Below, in pieces: positions 1-7,472 of a stretch of 23,512 bases of DNA (its first letter is position 1; each line of letters begins with the position of its first letter). Made by a program: the position numbers and the translations under genes. Where the stretch lies: IMG/VR virus record IMGVR_UViG_3300044994_000007, positions 1 to 23,512 of that record. One strand, given 5' to 3'. The notes beneath the pieces are model-generated. The model worked only from the letters and a program-made list of their open reading frames with translations, did no database searches and was not told where the DNA came from. The stretch is from a virus.

Positions 1-506
1 GTGGTGGCGATCCCCGCCTGCGTCGTGGCAGTCGTGGCCGCACCCAGCGCCGTGTCGCGCGCTGCCTCTGCTGCTGTCTGCGCTGCCGCCGCTGCCACTT
101 GCGCCGCTTCTGCATTGGCCTCGGCCGTCTCCGCCGCCGCTTGCGCGGCTTCTGCAGCGTCCCGCGCAGCGCGGGCATCCGCGACTTCGGTGGCCGTGAT
201 CGGCGCTGACGCTTGCCCGATGAGCTCGGCAAAGTCCGTCGAACCGCTTTCTGTCAGTGCCATTGTCGCCCGCTTCGGGCCATTGTCACCCGCCGCCACG
301 ACGCTGTAGCTGCCCGGATAAAGCGTCACGGAGATGGCCCCGCCCGCGCCACTGGTGACAGTGATCGGCTCGTTGACGACGACATCGCCGTACTGGCCAA
401 ACACGTTGTCTGTGCCGGAACGAGTGAACGTGACGGCGATCCCGACGCGCGCCTCTCCGGTGAGCGTGGCGACGTTGCCGGTGACGGTGCGAGGTGATGC
501 GGGCAT
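1..506 (-). CDS. Tail fibre protein, N-terminal part (runs off the window)
   Basis: The reading frame opens with ATG at 506, overlapping the TGA of the holin-like gene as ATGA, and stays open for 168 codons to the left edge, so the C-terminus is missing. Residues 1 to about 100 are rich in Thr, Val and Gly and look like a beta-sandwich or Ig-like fold (for example VTFTRSGTDN and ISVTLYPGSYSVV). From about residue 104 the sequence becomes an Ala/Glu/Gln-rich stretch (such as AAEAAQAAAETAEAN) that should form a trimeric coiled coil. A globular N-terminal domain followed by an alanine-rich coil is usual for phage tail-fibre shafts. The role as a side or tip fibre in host binding is inferred from composition and position after the tail and lysis genes. 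The plus-strand frames here are shadows of the repetitive coil. Confidence 0.7.
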   Translation of the reverse strand, partial: MPASPRTVTGNVATLTGEARVGIAVTFTRSGTDNVFGQYGDVVVNEPITVTSGAGGAISVTLYPGSYSVVAAGDNGPKRATMALTESGSTDFAELIGQASAPITATEVADARAARDAAEAAQAAAETAEANAEAAQVAAAAAQTAAEAARDTALGAATTATTQAGIAT

Positions 507-712
507 CAGGCGCGCTCCCTTGTCATGTACCCGGCCACGAACGCGACGGCTGCCGTGATGATCGGCCCCGCAATGGGGCCGATCTGGTCCCCGACACCAG
601 GCCAGATCGCGTTGACGCCTGCGATGAGCGCGGCGGTAAGCGCGCCTGCGATACCCACGGCGGAAATCTTCCGCGTCGGGGCGGGAGTCGGTTGTTTGAC
701 GAGATCGCTCAT
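506..712 (-). CDS. Holin-like small membrane protein
   Basis: This 68-residue protein starts MSDLVKQPTP at ATG 712. A GGAGG ribosome binding site lies about 8 bases upstream, which favours this start over the longer in-frame extension through the amidase region. Two hydrophobic segments, about residues 16-38 and 45-63, are joined by a short turn (WPGVGDQIGP), and the tail is charged (MTRERA). Small size, two helices and position directly after an endolysin gene fit a two-helix holin, which would perforate the inner membrane and release the amidase. No named holin family could be confirmed by eye. The stop overlaps the start of the tail-fibre gene. An antiholin or unrelated membrane protein remains possible. 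Confidence 0.7.
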   Translation of the reverse strand: MSDLVKQPTPAPTRKISAVGIAGALTAALIAGVNAIWPGVGDQIGPIAGPIITAAVAFVAGYMTRERA

Positions 713-752
713 TGGTGGGCCTCCGGTGGGGAAATGGTGGGAACTTGGTGGG

Positions 753-1376
753 TCAGGCCGATTGCATTTTGGCCCGCACGATCTCGCGGATGCGGTCGCC
801 GACCGCGATGGGATCGCCGGGACGCTCCATGCCGGGCAGGACGCAAATATCCCATTTCTGCCGCTGCGTGATGCCGAGCGTCGGTTGCACTTCGGCATGA
901 CTGAGGATTGACCACCGCGAGACGGGAATGTCGTAGGCGATGCAAAGCCGCGCGACCTCCTCGCACATGGCGTGCAGCTGCTTCGTCGTCATCGGCGCGC
1001 TGCCCCACGAGAAAGGCCGCTCCACGGCCCCCGCCATGCAGCACATGGACACGCCAACCGCGCCGCCGTTCGCGTTGAGCGTATGCGAGCGGCGTTCCCA
1101 CGGTTCCGCCACCCGCAGAACTGTGCCGTCACCCTCGATAAGCCGGTGATACGATTTCCTGTCCGTTTCGTTCGCAATGTGCCCGCCTGCCGTCCAGTGC
1201 AGGTGCACCCGCGTCACCCCGGACGGATGGACGAAAGGCAGGCCCTTCGCCGCCTGCGAAGCGCGCGCCGCAGCCTCCGCGGCCTGTGTGCGACTGCCCA
1301 TCACGCCGTCAATCGGCCCCGGCCAGAATCCGAGCGCGGCGCAGCGGGCCTGCACAGTCCGAACGGCGTAAGTCAT
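753..1376 (-). CDS. Endolysin: peptidoglycan-binding domain plus N-acetylmuramoyl-L-alanine amidase
   Basis: This 207-residue protein should cleave the bond between N-acetylmuramic acid and L-alanine in peptidoglycan during lysis. Residues 1-40 (VQARCAALGFWPGPIDGVMG) match the PG_binding_1 pattern of a short repeat ending in GxxDGxxG. Residues about 55-190 match the zinc-dependent Amidase_2 fold: HWTAG with H60, H98 in RRSHTLNANG, H160 in LSHAEVQ, and KWDICVLPG with D176. H60, H160 and D176 are the likely zinc ligands by comparison with the family. There is no signal peptide, so export depends on a holin, and a holin-like gene follows directly. The start at 1376 overlaps the previous stop as ATGA. 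Confidence 0.9.
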   Translation of the reverse strand: MTYAVRTVQARCAALGFWPGPIDGVMGSRTQAAEAAARASQAAKGLPFVHPSGVTRVHLHWTAGGHIANETDRKSYHRLIEGDGTVLRVAEPWERRSHTLNANGGAVGVSMCCMAGAVERPFSWGSAPMTTKQLHAMCEEVARLCIAYDIPVSRWSILSHAEVQPTLGITQRQKWDICVLPGMERPGDPIAVGDRIREIVRAKMQSA

Positions 1377-1966
1377 GGCACAATCTCCGAATGAGGACGC
1401 GGAAGCACGTCGAAGGGCGTGGGGTATGTCATGTCGAAGACGGTCTTCCCGTCGCAGTCGTATTCGAGTTGCAGCTGCAAGCTGGCGTGCCCAGGTTTCA
1501 GGCGGCTCGGATAGTCGATCACAAGCTCGCGTCGTGTGATCTCAGGCGAGAGTTGCGATGCAGGCTCGCGCGGCTGCCCAGCGATGCTGTTGCCGGTGTC
1601 GTCCGTGAAAAGCGGAATGATCTCTCGGAGGATGCAATCCGCGCCTTTTTGCGTCCGGCCCACGACCAGGACCAGCTCAATCGGTTCGCCTTGGACGACC
1701 GGCGTCCGAACGTAGGACATCCCGTAAGGCTGCGTGATCACACGATCATCGCCAGCCAATTGTGTGATGCGCGTGTAGATCGCCGTGATACCGAGCCAGT
1801 CTTGCGCGGCCGACCGAAGCGTCGGGCCGTAAAGCGACATCAGACCCGCCATGATGACGGTCACCATGAACAGGCTCACGCCCGCAATGGCCGAGCCGAC
1901 GACAAGCACGTCGCGCAGCCACGTCGCCCAGGGTTGCGATTTCTCGCGAAGATCGGAAGGCGCCAT
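1373..1966 (-). CDS. Unidentified single-pass membrane protein next to the lysis genes
   Basis: The protein has 197 residues and I do not recognise a family. A strong hydrophobic helix spans about residues 20-46 (VLVVGSAIAGVSLFMVTVIM) after a charged N-terminus (MAPSDLREKSQPW). The remaining roughly 150 residues are hydrophilic and beta-rich with no further membrane segment. An N-in, C-out topology would place this domain in the periplasm. The gene lies directly upstream of the amidase with an ATGA overlap, so a role in lysis or envelope disruption is plausible. It does not have the proline-rich or coiled-coil look of Rz-type spanins. Superinfection exclusion or entry-related roles are also possible. 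AGGTGG about 10 bases before the ATG is a modest ribosome binding site. Confidence 0.75.
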   Translation of the reverse strand: MAPSDLREKSQPWATWLRDVLVVGSAIAGVSLFMVTVIMAGLMSLYGPTLRSAAQDWLGITAIYTRITQLAGDDRVITQPYGMSYVRTPVVQGEPIELVLVVGRTQKGADCILREIIPLFTDDTGNSIAGQPREPASQLSPEITRRELVIDYPSRLKPGHASLQLQLEYDCDGKTVFDMTYPTPFDVLPRPHSEIVP

Positions 1967-1968
1967 GA

Positions 1969-2004
1969 CTATGCCGCCACCTGCTGCTCGGTGATCTCAC
2001 TCAT
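1969..2004 (-). CDS. Possible 11-residue coupling peptide MSEITEQQVAA
   Basis: An ATG at 2004 overlaps the preceding stop as ATGA and is preceded by GGAGG at normal spacing. It opens an 11-codon frame ending in TAG two bases before the ATG of the membrane-protein gene. The sequence shows a complete initiation site followed by a very short frame. It may serve only to carry ribosomes across the junction, and a stable peptide is uncertain. Confidence 0.35.
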   Translation of the reverse strand: MSEITEQQVAA

Positions 2005-2204
2005 TTCCGACCTCCGCTTGCCATTGCGCGCGCCTCTTCGCGCGCCTTCCTGATGTCCTCCGGCACGGGTTTCCCGCCCTCGGCCGCCCGCAGCACGAGC
2101 CAGTCCGTCTTAGCCAGATACCGCAGCGCCCGCAGTCTCGCGTCCTCCGCATCACGCGCCGCCGCCGTGATGCGTTGCGACCAGTCCACCTTGATCTCGG
2201 CCAT
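2001..2204 (-). CDS. Small tail-fibre-assembly-chaperone-like protein
   Basis: This 67-residue protein is mostly helical and charged. The stretch KTDWLVLRAAEGGKPVP followed by EDIRKAREEARA resembles the C-terminal motif of many phage tail-fibre assembly and tail-assembly-chaperone proteins (TDWxxxRxxExGxxVPxxxxxxRxxxR). It starts at ATG 2204, sharing one base with the previous stop (TGATG), behind a strong GAGGAGG ribosome binding site. Its place among fibre-associated genes fits a chaperone that helps fold or trimerise a fibre. The assignment rests on a short motif, so the function is tentative, although the gene itself is well supported. Confidence 0.6.
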   Translation of the reverse strand: MAEIKVDWSQRITAAARDAEDARLRALRYLAKTDWLVLRAAEGGKPVPEDIRKAREEARAMASGGRK

Positions 2205-2530
2205 CAGTCGCCCTCCTCAGGCGGCGGCGCATTGGCGGGCAGCGGCACCGGCCCGTCTGCGGTGACAGTGATCGGCTGAGAAAACCGCGCCTCGTCCGGC
2301 GCGCCGTGTCGCAGCGGGAACAGAAGCGTCAGATGCAGCGTGCCGTTGGCCTTGCGGATCGTTTCGATCACGTAAGGGTTGTCAACCGCTTCGGCGTCGA
2401 GCGTGTCGCCGTCGTCCATTGGCGACAGATCGAGGACATCGCCATTGATCGTGATCGTGTCGCCATCAACGGACAGGCTGAGATCATTCATCGCGTTGAC
2501 CTGCGGGGAGAGCGTGATCGTCCAGCCCAT
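2204..2530 (-). CDS. Conserved phage protein of unknown function, fibre region
   Basis: The start is ATG 2530, joined to the fibre-gene stop as TGATG, giving 108 residues; a longer in-frame extension exists but would run through the fibre gene. The N-terminal part alternates hydrophobic and polar residues (LSVDGDTITINGDVLDLS), suggesting a small beta fold, and the C-terminus is proline-rich and acidic (PANAPPPEEGD). I recall this pattern (SVxGDTLTxNGxxxDxS ... ADGPV) as recurring beside fibre genes in alphaproteobacterial phages, but know of no assigned function. Position between a fibre protein and a chaperone-like protein suggests a virion or assembly role. Confidence 0.65.
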   Translation of the reverse strand: MGWTITLSPQVNAMNDLSLSVDGDTITINGDVLDLSPMDDGDTLDAEAVDNPYVIETIRKANGTLHLTLLFPLRHGAPDEARFSQPITVTADGPVPLPANAPPPEEGD

Positions 2531-3462
2531 CAGTTGTCCCACCGTCCGATTGCGAAAAGCTCTGCCCAGCAGAAATCGCCTGGGTCCAGCGCATTGCTGG
2601 GGCTGCGCAATATGATGCTGACGTTCGACGATGCGCCCTGCGTGGCGATGATCACCTGAAGCTCCGCCATCTTGGTTGCGGAGATGCCGACGACCTGGTT
2701 GTTGTTGTTCCGGGTTGACATCGCCACATGCACTGACCGCCGATCGATCGCCGCCGATCCGAAAGCGTGCGGAAACGTCCAGACGTAATTGAGCTGCGCC
2801 ACTGAATCGTAGGTGAATTGGGCCCGGTGCGTGCAGAGCAGAATGCCGTCGGTGAATTTCCAGTAGTAGCCGTTTGAGGTCGTCTCGTATTCGACCAATT
2901 GCTGGACCGGGACATTGGCAACCTTCGATACGGAACCGATTGTATTCCCCCGCCGCCACAGCCGCGCGAACAGCGGGACGGTGCCAGTTCCATTCTGCTC
3001 TGACGGCGCACCGGGCCAGCTCACGTTTTCCGGATCCGCAGGCGCGTCCGGCAAGTCCTGAAGCGCTTTCAGGTAATTGAACCACGATTCCCCTTCGCTC
3101 TCGGTGAACCAGCGCCCGAAATTCGCGCGTTCAGCCGCAAACCGAATTCGCCCGTCGCGGTTGCGTCGATATTCGGCCTGTCGCTGCTGCAAACTGTAGC
3201 GCGCTGTCGTGACCGTGGTGAGCGCCACCGGAGGCGTGGCAGTGGAATCGACGGTGTAGGCGTAGGTGTCCACCTCGCTGTCCAGATCAATAAGCTGTGC
3301 TGCATTGTTCAACAGGACAATTGCCTCGTTCGTCCCGAGCGGCTGTGCCGCAACGCGCGCGGCCAGCGTTTCCGTCGGCTCGTCGGGCAATTCGACAAAC
3401 CCTACGACCGGACGCGCGGTCGGTGTGCCGGTGTTGGTGGAATAGATCGCGTAGCGGGCCAT
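2530..3462 (-). CDS. Putative tail fibre or receptor-binding protein
   Basis: This 310-residue protein starts MARYAIYSTNTG at 3462, overlapping the tip-protein stop by one base. The C-terminal half contains GYYWKFTDGILLCTHR and, about 25 residues later, YVWTFPHAFGSA. This arrangement (GxYxKFxDGxxxC ... WxFPxAF) is typical of the globular C-terminal domain of many phage tail-fibre and receptor-binding proteins. In the middle, WFNYLKALQDLPDAPAD followed by a VSWPGAPS motif resembles the tail-assembly-chaperone (Phage_tail_APC) signature, which is unusual inside a fibre. The gene follows the tail-tip gene, as expected for a central or side fibre. The role in host adsorption is inferred from these motifs and the context. 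Confidence 0.7.
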   Translation of the reverse strand: MARYAIYSTNTGTPTARPVVGFVELPDEPTETLAARVAAQPLGTNEAIVLLNNAAQLIDLDSEVDTYAYTVDSTATPPVALTTVTTARYSLQQRQAEYRRNRDGRIRFAAERANFGRWFTESEGESWFNYLKALQDLPDAPADPENVSWPGAPSEQNGTGTVPLFARLWRRGNTIGSVSKVANVPVQQLVEYETTSNGYYWKFTDGILLCTHRAQFTYDSVAQLNYVWTFPHAFGSAAIDRRSVHVAMSTRNNNNQVVGISATKMAELQVIIATQGASSNVSIILRSPSNALDPGDFCWAELFAIGRWDN

Positions 3463-5825
3463 TACCTGAGCACCTGTTCAATTTCCAGAAACACCGCCCA
3501 GCAATTGGCCTGAAAAGTGTTTCCCGCCAAAGAACCGCGCGCGAATTCCAGATGATAGGTCGTGGCGCCAGCGGCAAGATTGGCGTCCATTGCAATGATG
3601 CTCGCTTGCATCTGCGCGCCATTTGGGCCGGTCGTCACAGCTCCCGCCCAAATCTGGGTTGACCCTCGCAGAATGCGCATCCGCACTGCCTGCGTCCCCG
3701 CCGCGTCATAGGCGAATGCGCCCTTGAGGAGAGTCTGGTAGCCTCCAACGCGATTGATATTGACTGAAATCCGGCGCACCCAGGAAGTCGTCGTCAGGCC
3801 GAAGCGGTCGCCACGCAGAACGCGCACCGGATTGGTCACCGCCTGGCCCTTGATGTCGATCGTGTCCGTTAGCACCTTGGCCGTGGTCGCCTCGGCGTCG
3901 CCCCACGCTGTCCATGTCGTCACGCTCGGCCCGATCAGACGCGCGCGGGCCTGATAGGTCGTCTGCGCCACGACGCCGCCCGCGACGATGAACGACCCCT
4001 GGGCAATATCGGACGTAGAACCGTTGAAGATCAGCGATCCCGTATTTTTGACCCGCATCTGAATGCGGATTCCTGTCACGCCTGGCAGAGGCGTGGACCA
4101 GATCGCGCGCAGGGCCGGACGACGCGCGACACCCGATCCGTCAAGCGTGTTGATCGCCTCCAGATCGAAGCCCGGCACCGCCTGCGCCGTCGCCCCGACC
4201 GGCTCGATCGACGGCGCGGTATCGGCAATATCGTCGCCAACCTGCCAGTCGTAATCGTCGGGGTCCACCTCCCGCATTGCGAGCGTGGTGCAGAGCGTCA
4301 GCGGGTCGATGGCCACCTGCCCGATCTCGAAATCCTTGCCGCTGTAGCCGTTGCGGGTGGATGTCCAGTCGATCACGTCGAGCGGCTTGAGAAGGATGCC
4401 CTCGGGCGGCAGGGTAATCGTCTGGCGGCGATGGCGCTGCGCATCCTTGAGCCACGCGGCCATCTGCTGCTGCACCTGGCCCGGCACCGTTACGGCGGGG
4501 AGAGACAGATGCGCCGGAAGCTCCTGCCCGTCTGCCGTGATCGCGTCTTCGTCCCGGCGCGGCGTGGCCTCGTGCGGCGTCCAGAGGTTGCCAGGGCTCA
4601 TCCACGTCGCGTGGACGATATTGTAGCTGTCCTGCGCGCCAGGGAACGGGTCCAGCTCCTGCGGCTGGCTTACCAGAACGTCGTCGTCGGTGATGAATTT
4701 CACGGGCAGGCCGGGCGCACCTACGCGGATGTAGAACGTCCCGCCCACGTCCGCGATCTGGCCGGAGCACGCTTTCAGGAGCTCTTCGATCACGTCTGCG
4801 GGCGACGATCCCCCCGCGTCCGATCCGCCCATGAACACTTCAAGGCCCGCCACATAGGTCTTGCGGTCGCCAATCATCACGTCGCAGGCATTCATCGCCG
4901 CAGCCCAGTTGGCGTAAGGCAAATCGGCCGCCGTGAAACCGCCCCCGAATTTGTGCCCACCCAGAATCTGAATGCCGCGCAGGATGTTGTAGATCATCAC
5001 GACCGGATTCTCGGACCAGGCGTGCGTGGCGGTGTTGTCGTAGCGATGCGGCCCCGAGCCTCCGGCAGTGCTGTCAAGACGCGGATCGTAAAGACGAATT
5101 CCCTTCACGACAAATCGCACATCGGGCCGCCCCTGCCAGACCTGCGGGCTGTCGCGCCAGAGGAAGGTCATGATGGCCTGCGCCACGCCCCGCCCGACCA
5201 TGTTGGAGGTCCACGGGCGCTCGGGGTAATTGCCGTATTTCGCCGAGAGCATCGGATCGACGGTGTTCTGCGAACCGTTGCGGAACCGGCACCAGGCAAA
5301 GCCGATGAAATCCCCCTTGTTCACCGTCGGGCCATAGTCGGGGTGGATCGCGGGCGTCGTCCCGTCGCCATGCGTCATCGTCAGCGTGGCAGGCGTTCCC
5401 GTCGCCAATTGGCATTTCACGCCGTTGATGATCAGGCTTTCGAGGCTGTCGACTTGCACATCGGACAGATCGATCACGCGCGTCAGATAACGGGTGTCCC
5501 CGCCCGTGCCGTGGCTCATCTCCGGCGCAGCCAGGTTTCCGGCCGTGACGTAGCGGCCAAGGATGAACGACTGCGGCACTTGCTCGCCAGCCGTGGTCGA
5601 CCGCAGGACGATCCCCTTCGGCGCACCGTTGGCATTGGCCGGGCTGGACAGGGCTGTCGCCAGTGCCGAATAGGCCAGCCCCACCCCCACGCGCACGGCG
5701 AAGGCCGTCCAGCCAGTCGCAGATGCTCCAAGCGCCGAAATTATCAGCGTGGCAGGGTCGGCCAGCGCCGGTCCCGCCGCGCCGATCAGGCACAGCGTGA
5801 GGAGGATGCGGTCGAAGAATTTCAT
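3462..5825 (-). CDS. Large tail-tip protein (GTA gp15-like / J-like host specificity protein)
   Basis: The start at ATG 5825 overlaps the peptidase stop as ATGA and gives 787 residues. Position and size match the tail-tip 'megatron' of GTA-like tails, which closes the tail and touches the cell surface. Residues 1-22 (MKFFDRILLTLCLIGAAGP then ALA) look like a cleavable signal sequence, and a second hydrophobic stretch follows near residues 40-60 (AFAVRVGVGLAYSALATAL). The central part is a tail-hub-like region (for example RDSPQVWQGRPDVRFVVKG and DVIEELLKACSGQIAD). The last 250 residues are beta-rich and resemble fibronectin-like and lectin-like modules. It follows the NlpC/P60-like gene as gp15 follows gp14 in GTAs. 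The secretion-like N-terminus is odd for a virion protein assembled in the cytoplasm. Confidence 0.8.
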   Translation of the reverse strand: MKFFDRILLTLCLIGAAGPALADPATLIISALGASATGWTAFAVRVGVGLAYSALATALSSPANANGAPKGIVLRSTTAGEQVPQSFILGRYVTAGNLAAPEMSHGTGGDTRYLTRVIDLSDVQVDSLESLIINGVKCQLATGTPATLTMTHGDGTTPAIHPDYGPTVNKGDFIGFAWCRFRNGSQNTVDPMLSAKYGNYPERPWTSNMVGRGVAQAIMTFLWRDSPQVWQGRPDVRFVVKGIRLYDPRLDSTAGGSGPHRYDNTATHAWSENPVVMIYNILRGIQILGGHKFGGGFTAADLPYANWAAAMNACDVMIGDRKTYVAGLEVFMGGSDAGGSSPADVIEELLKACSGQIADVGGTFYIRVGAPGLPVKFITDDDVLVSQPQELDPFPGAQDSYNIVHATWMSPGNLWTPHEATPRRDEDAITADGQELPAHLSLPAVTVPGQVQQQMAAWLKDAQRHRRQTITLPPEGILLKPLDVIDWTSTRNGYSGKDFEIGQVAIDPLTLCTTLAMREVDPDDYDWQVGDDIADTAPSIEPVGATAQAVPGFDLEAINTLDGSGVARRPALRAIWSTPLPGVTGIRIQMRVKNTGSLIFNGSTSDIAQGSFIVAGGVVAQTTYQARARLIGPSVTTWTAWGDAEATTAKVLTDTIDIKGQAVTNPVRVLRGDRFGLTTTSWVRRISVNINRVGGYQTLLKGAFAYDAAGTQAVRMRILRGSTQIWAGAVTTGPNGAQMQASIIAMDANLAAGATTYHLEFARGSLAGNTFQANCWAVFLEIEQVLR

Positions 5826-6244
5826 ACCCGGAACGCCCGTTCGATCACGGTGAAAGGCAGCGTGCCAAAGCCATTGACGCCGAAAAAGTAGACGTTGGCG
5901 CCTTGCACGATGCCGAGGCTCTGGCCGTCGATCACGGCCACGTCGCCCGGCTGGGCAAAAGCGGGCGGCACCTCGGGGAAGAGGCTGGCCACATAGGCGA
6001 TGTGATCTTTGAAGCCTTTGGCTTGCAGCTTCCGCTTGCCCTCGGCAATCGTCCGATAGCCCCGGAAGCCACGCAAGTAGTCCTGTCCCGTCATTGCCTC
6101 GACGGCCCCCGCTGCCCAGATCGCACAGTCCCATTGGCCCGGCTCAAAGGGCCGTTGGTGGTTCTCGCGCAGGAAATCGGTGAGCCTGGTTCGCCAGCCC
6201 GGCAATTTTTGTCCTGCGGGGTTGTCGGTCACTTCTTCACCCAT
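5822..6244 (-). CDS. NlpC/P60-like tail peptidase (DUF6950-type, GTA gp14 position)
   Basis: This 140-residue protein resembles the DUF6950/NlpC-P60-type proteins of phage tails. The stretch FEPGQWDCAIWAAGAVEAM carries the likely catalytic cysteine in a WDC motif, followed by a conserved helix and TGQDYLRGFRGYRT. Later, QPGDVAVIDGQSLGIV matches the GDVAV...LGI segment of the family. Such proteins sit in the tail tip and may cut peptidoglycan cross-links during DNA entry. The gene lies between hub and tip genes, as in GTAs. ATG 6244 overlaps the hub gene by 16 bases and has GAGGT upstream; a GTG at 6232 making a GTGA overlap is an alternative. A clear catalytic histidine was not assigned, so enzymatic activity is inferred. 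Confidence 0.78.
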   Translation of the reverse strand: MGEEVTDNPAGQKLPGWRTRLTDFLRENHQRPFEPGQWDCAIWAAGAVEAMTGQDYLRGFRGYRTIAEGKRKLQAKGFKDHIAYVASLFPEVPPAFAQPGDVAVIDGQSLGIVQGANVYFFGVNGFGTLPFTVIERAFRV

Positions 6245-6825
6245 TCCGTCTGCACCTCGGACGCGATCGACCCGTATTGCCGGAATGCATCGTTGCTGTT
6301 CCGCAGTCGCATGGCCTGGTCAGTCTTACGCAGCGCTGGGCCGGGCAGCGCCAGAACCCGCATCCGGCTCACCATCTCGAACGTCACCGTGTCCCCCCCG
6401 CCTTGGGCTGGCGTGGTGAGCGGCGCGCGATTGATGAAGCCACGGAACATCGGCTCCACGTCAATCAGGTTCGTCGTGTCGGGGTCCAGGAGTGCAAGGT
6501 GCAATTCCACCTCCGCCAACCGGATCACGAACCCACGCACTACGTCCTCGGTCTCCGGCGCGTTTGCCGCCAGCGTGATCTGCAGGCTCCGCACATCGAG
6601 GCCCGCCGCATAAGTGATCGGCTCCACCTCGAACCGCGACAGGGCACCTTGATACACGCGATTCGTCCCGTTGATATTGAACGTGAGATTGTCCTCACCA
6701 TTCCAAAGGCCAACCGGCGCAGGCGTCAGCGATCCAAAATTTTTGGCCTTGATCCACAGGAGCCAGCGCGGCATGACGGCGGCACGGGCCAGCAGGTGAT
6801 TTTGCGCATCGACGGACCAGCTCAT
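6229..6825 (-). CDS. Tail hub protein (DUF2163-like, GTA gp13 position)
   Basis: The chosen start is ATG 6825 (MSWSVDAQNHLLARAA). It overlaps the upstream stop as ATGA and has GGAGG 11 bases upstream; a GTG at 6843 would extend it by six residues but overlaps that binding site. The 198-residue product contains GLDVRSLQITLAANAPE and DVEPMFRGFINRAP, consistent with the beta-rich hub proteins of the DUF2163 group. These form the ring joining the distal tail to the tip. Gene order (distal tail, hub, peptidase, tip) supports the role. Sequence similarity is judged by eye only, so another baseplate role is possible. Confidence 0.65.
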   Translation of the reverse strand: MSWSVDAQNHLLARAAVMPRWLLWIKAKNFGSLTPAPVGLWNGEDNLTFNINGTNRVYQGALSRFEVEPITYAAGLDVRSLQITLAANAPETEDVVRGFVIRLAEVELHLALLDPDTTNLIDVEPMFRGFINRAPLTTPAQGGGDTVTFEMVSRMRVLALPGPALRKTDQAMRLRNSNDAFRQYGSIASEVQTEWVKK

Positions 6826-7472
6826 CGCAGCGTCTGCCTCCACGCAAATGTCGCACCGGCCGCATAACCCCGACGCGGCAGTTCCGTGATCGTGAGCGAG
6901 CCCGGCACCATTTTGGCTTTCAGGCGCGGACGGTGAAAATACACGTCTATATCGACCGCTGCCCCCGGCTTGATCGGAGGAATCACCTCGAACTGCCCTG
7001 TCGTGCCGGAATTGTTGGCGGTGATCCCCTCCACGACCTGGTGGAAGGCGTATCGCAACGGGTTGCTGCTGTACCAGAACGAGAAGAAATCGCCGCGCGT
7101 GATCACGTAATTTGCAGGAAGATTCTTTAACGAAATCAATCGCTTGTTGCTGGGCAGGCTGTTGATCTTGCCAATCGGTTCGAGATAGACACCGCCGCCT
7201 GAGGGCACCCGCTTGTGACGCGGGAACAGCAGAAACGACGCGCGACTGTCCTGCAAGGGCCGGATCAGCGCCTTGATGCTCTCGACACTGACAGGTTTCC
7301 TCGGGGCCAACGTCACCGTGCCATGCCAGAGCCGGGTGCCGTAATCCGAGGTGATCAGCTCACCGCCGCCAGTCTCATTTACCAGCGCAGCCTCACCCAG
7401 CTCAAAAGTCGTCGAGATCGGGCAGAACGTCTCGAAGAACTGCGGCAATTGGAGCGGGAACGACAACGGCAT
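6822..7472 (-). CDS. Minor tail protein in the distal-tail position (GTA gp12-like)
   Basis: The 216-residue product starts MPLSFPLQLPQFF at 7472, joined to the tape-measure stop as TGATG. I do not recognise it directly. The segment GTRLWHGTVTLAPRKP followed by a helix (VESIKALIRPLQDS) and SFLLFPRHKRVP resembles the layout of distal tail proteins, where a strand of the tail ring is followed by a helix and a loop describing a beta structure. The gene lies between tape measure and hub, where distal tail proteins are encoded in GTAs and HK97-like siphoviruses. It lacks the classic start of the DUF2460 family, so the function rests on position. Confidence 0.6.
   Translation of the reverse strand: MPLSFPLQLPQFFETFCPISTTFELGEAALVNETGGGELITSDYGTRLWHGTVTLAPRKPVSVESIKALIRPLQDSRASFLLFPRHKRVPSGGGVYLEPIGKINSLPSNKRLISLKNLPANYVITRGDFFSFWYSSNPLRYAFHQVVEGITANNSGTTGQFEVIPPIKPGAAVDIDVYFHRPRLKAKMVPGSLTITELPRRGYAAGATFAWRQTLR

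Noticed and set aside
1-309. Plus-strand alanine-rich frame at the left edge
   Set aside because: It is the antisense of the tail-fibre coiled coil; the minus strand has an ATGA-coupled start and a sensible fibre sequence.
4431-5891. Long plus-strand frame of 486 codons
   Set aside because: It lies opposite the tail-tip gene, is Arg/His-rich as expected for antisense GC-rich DNA, and shows no domain or ribosome binding site.
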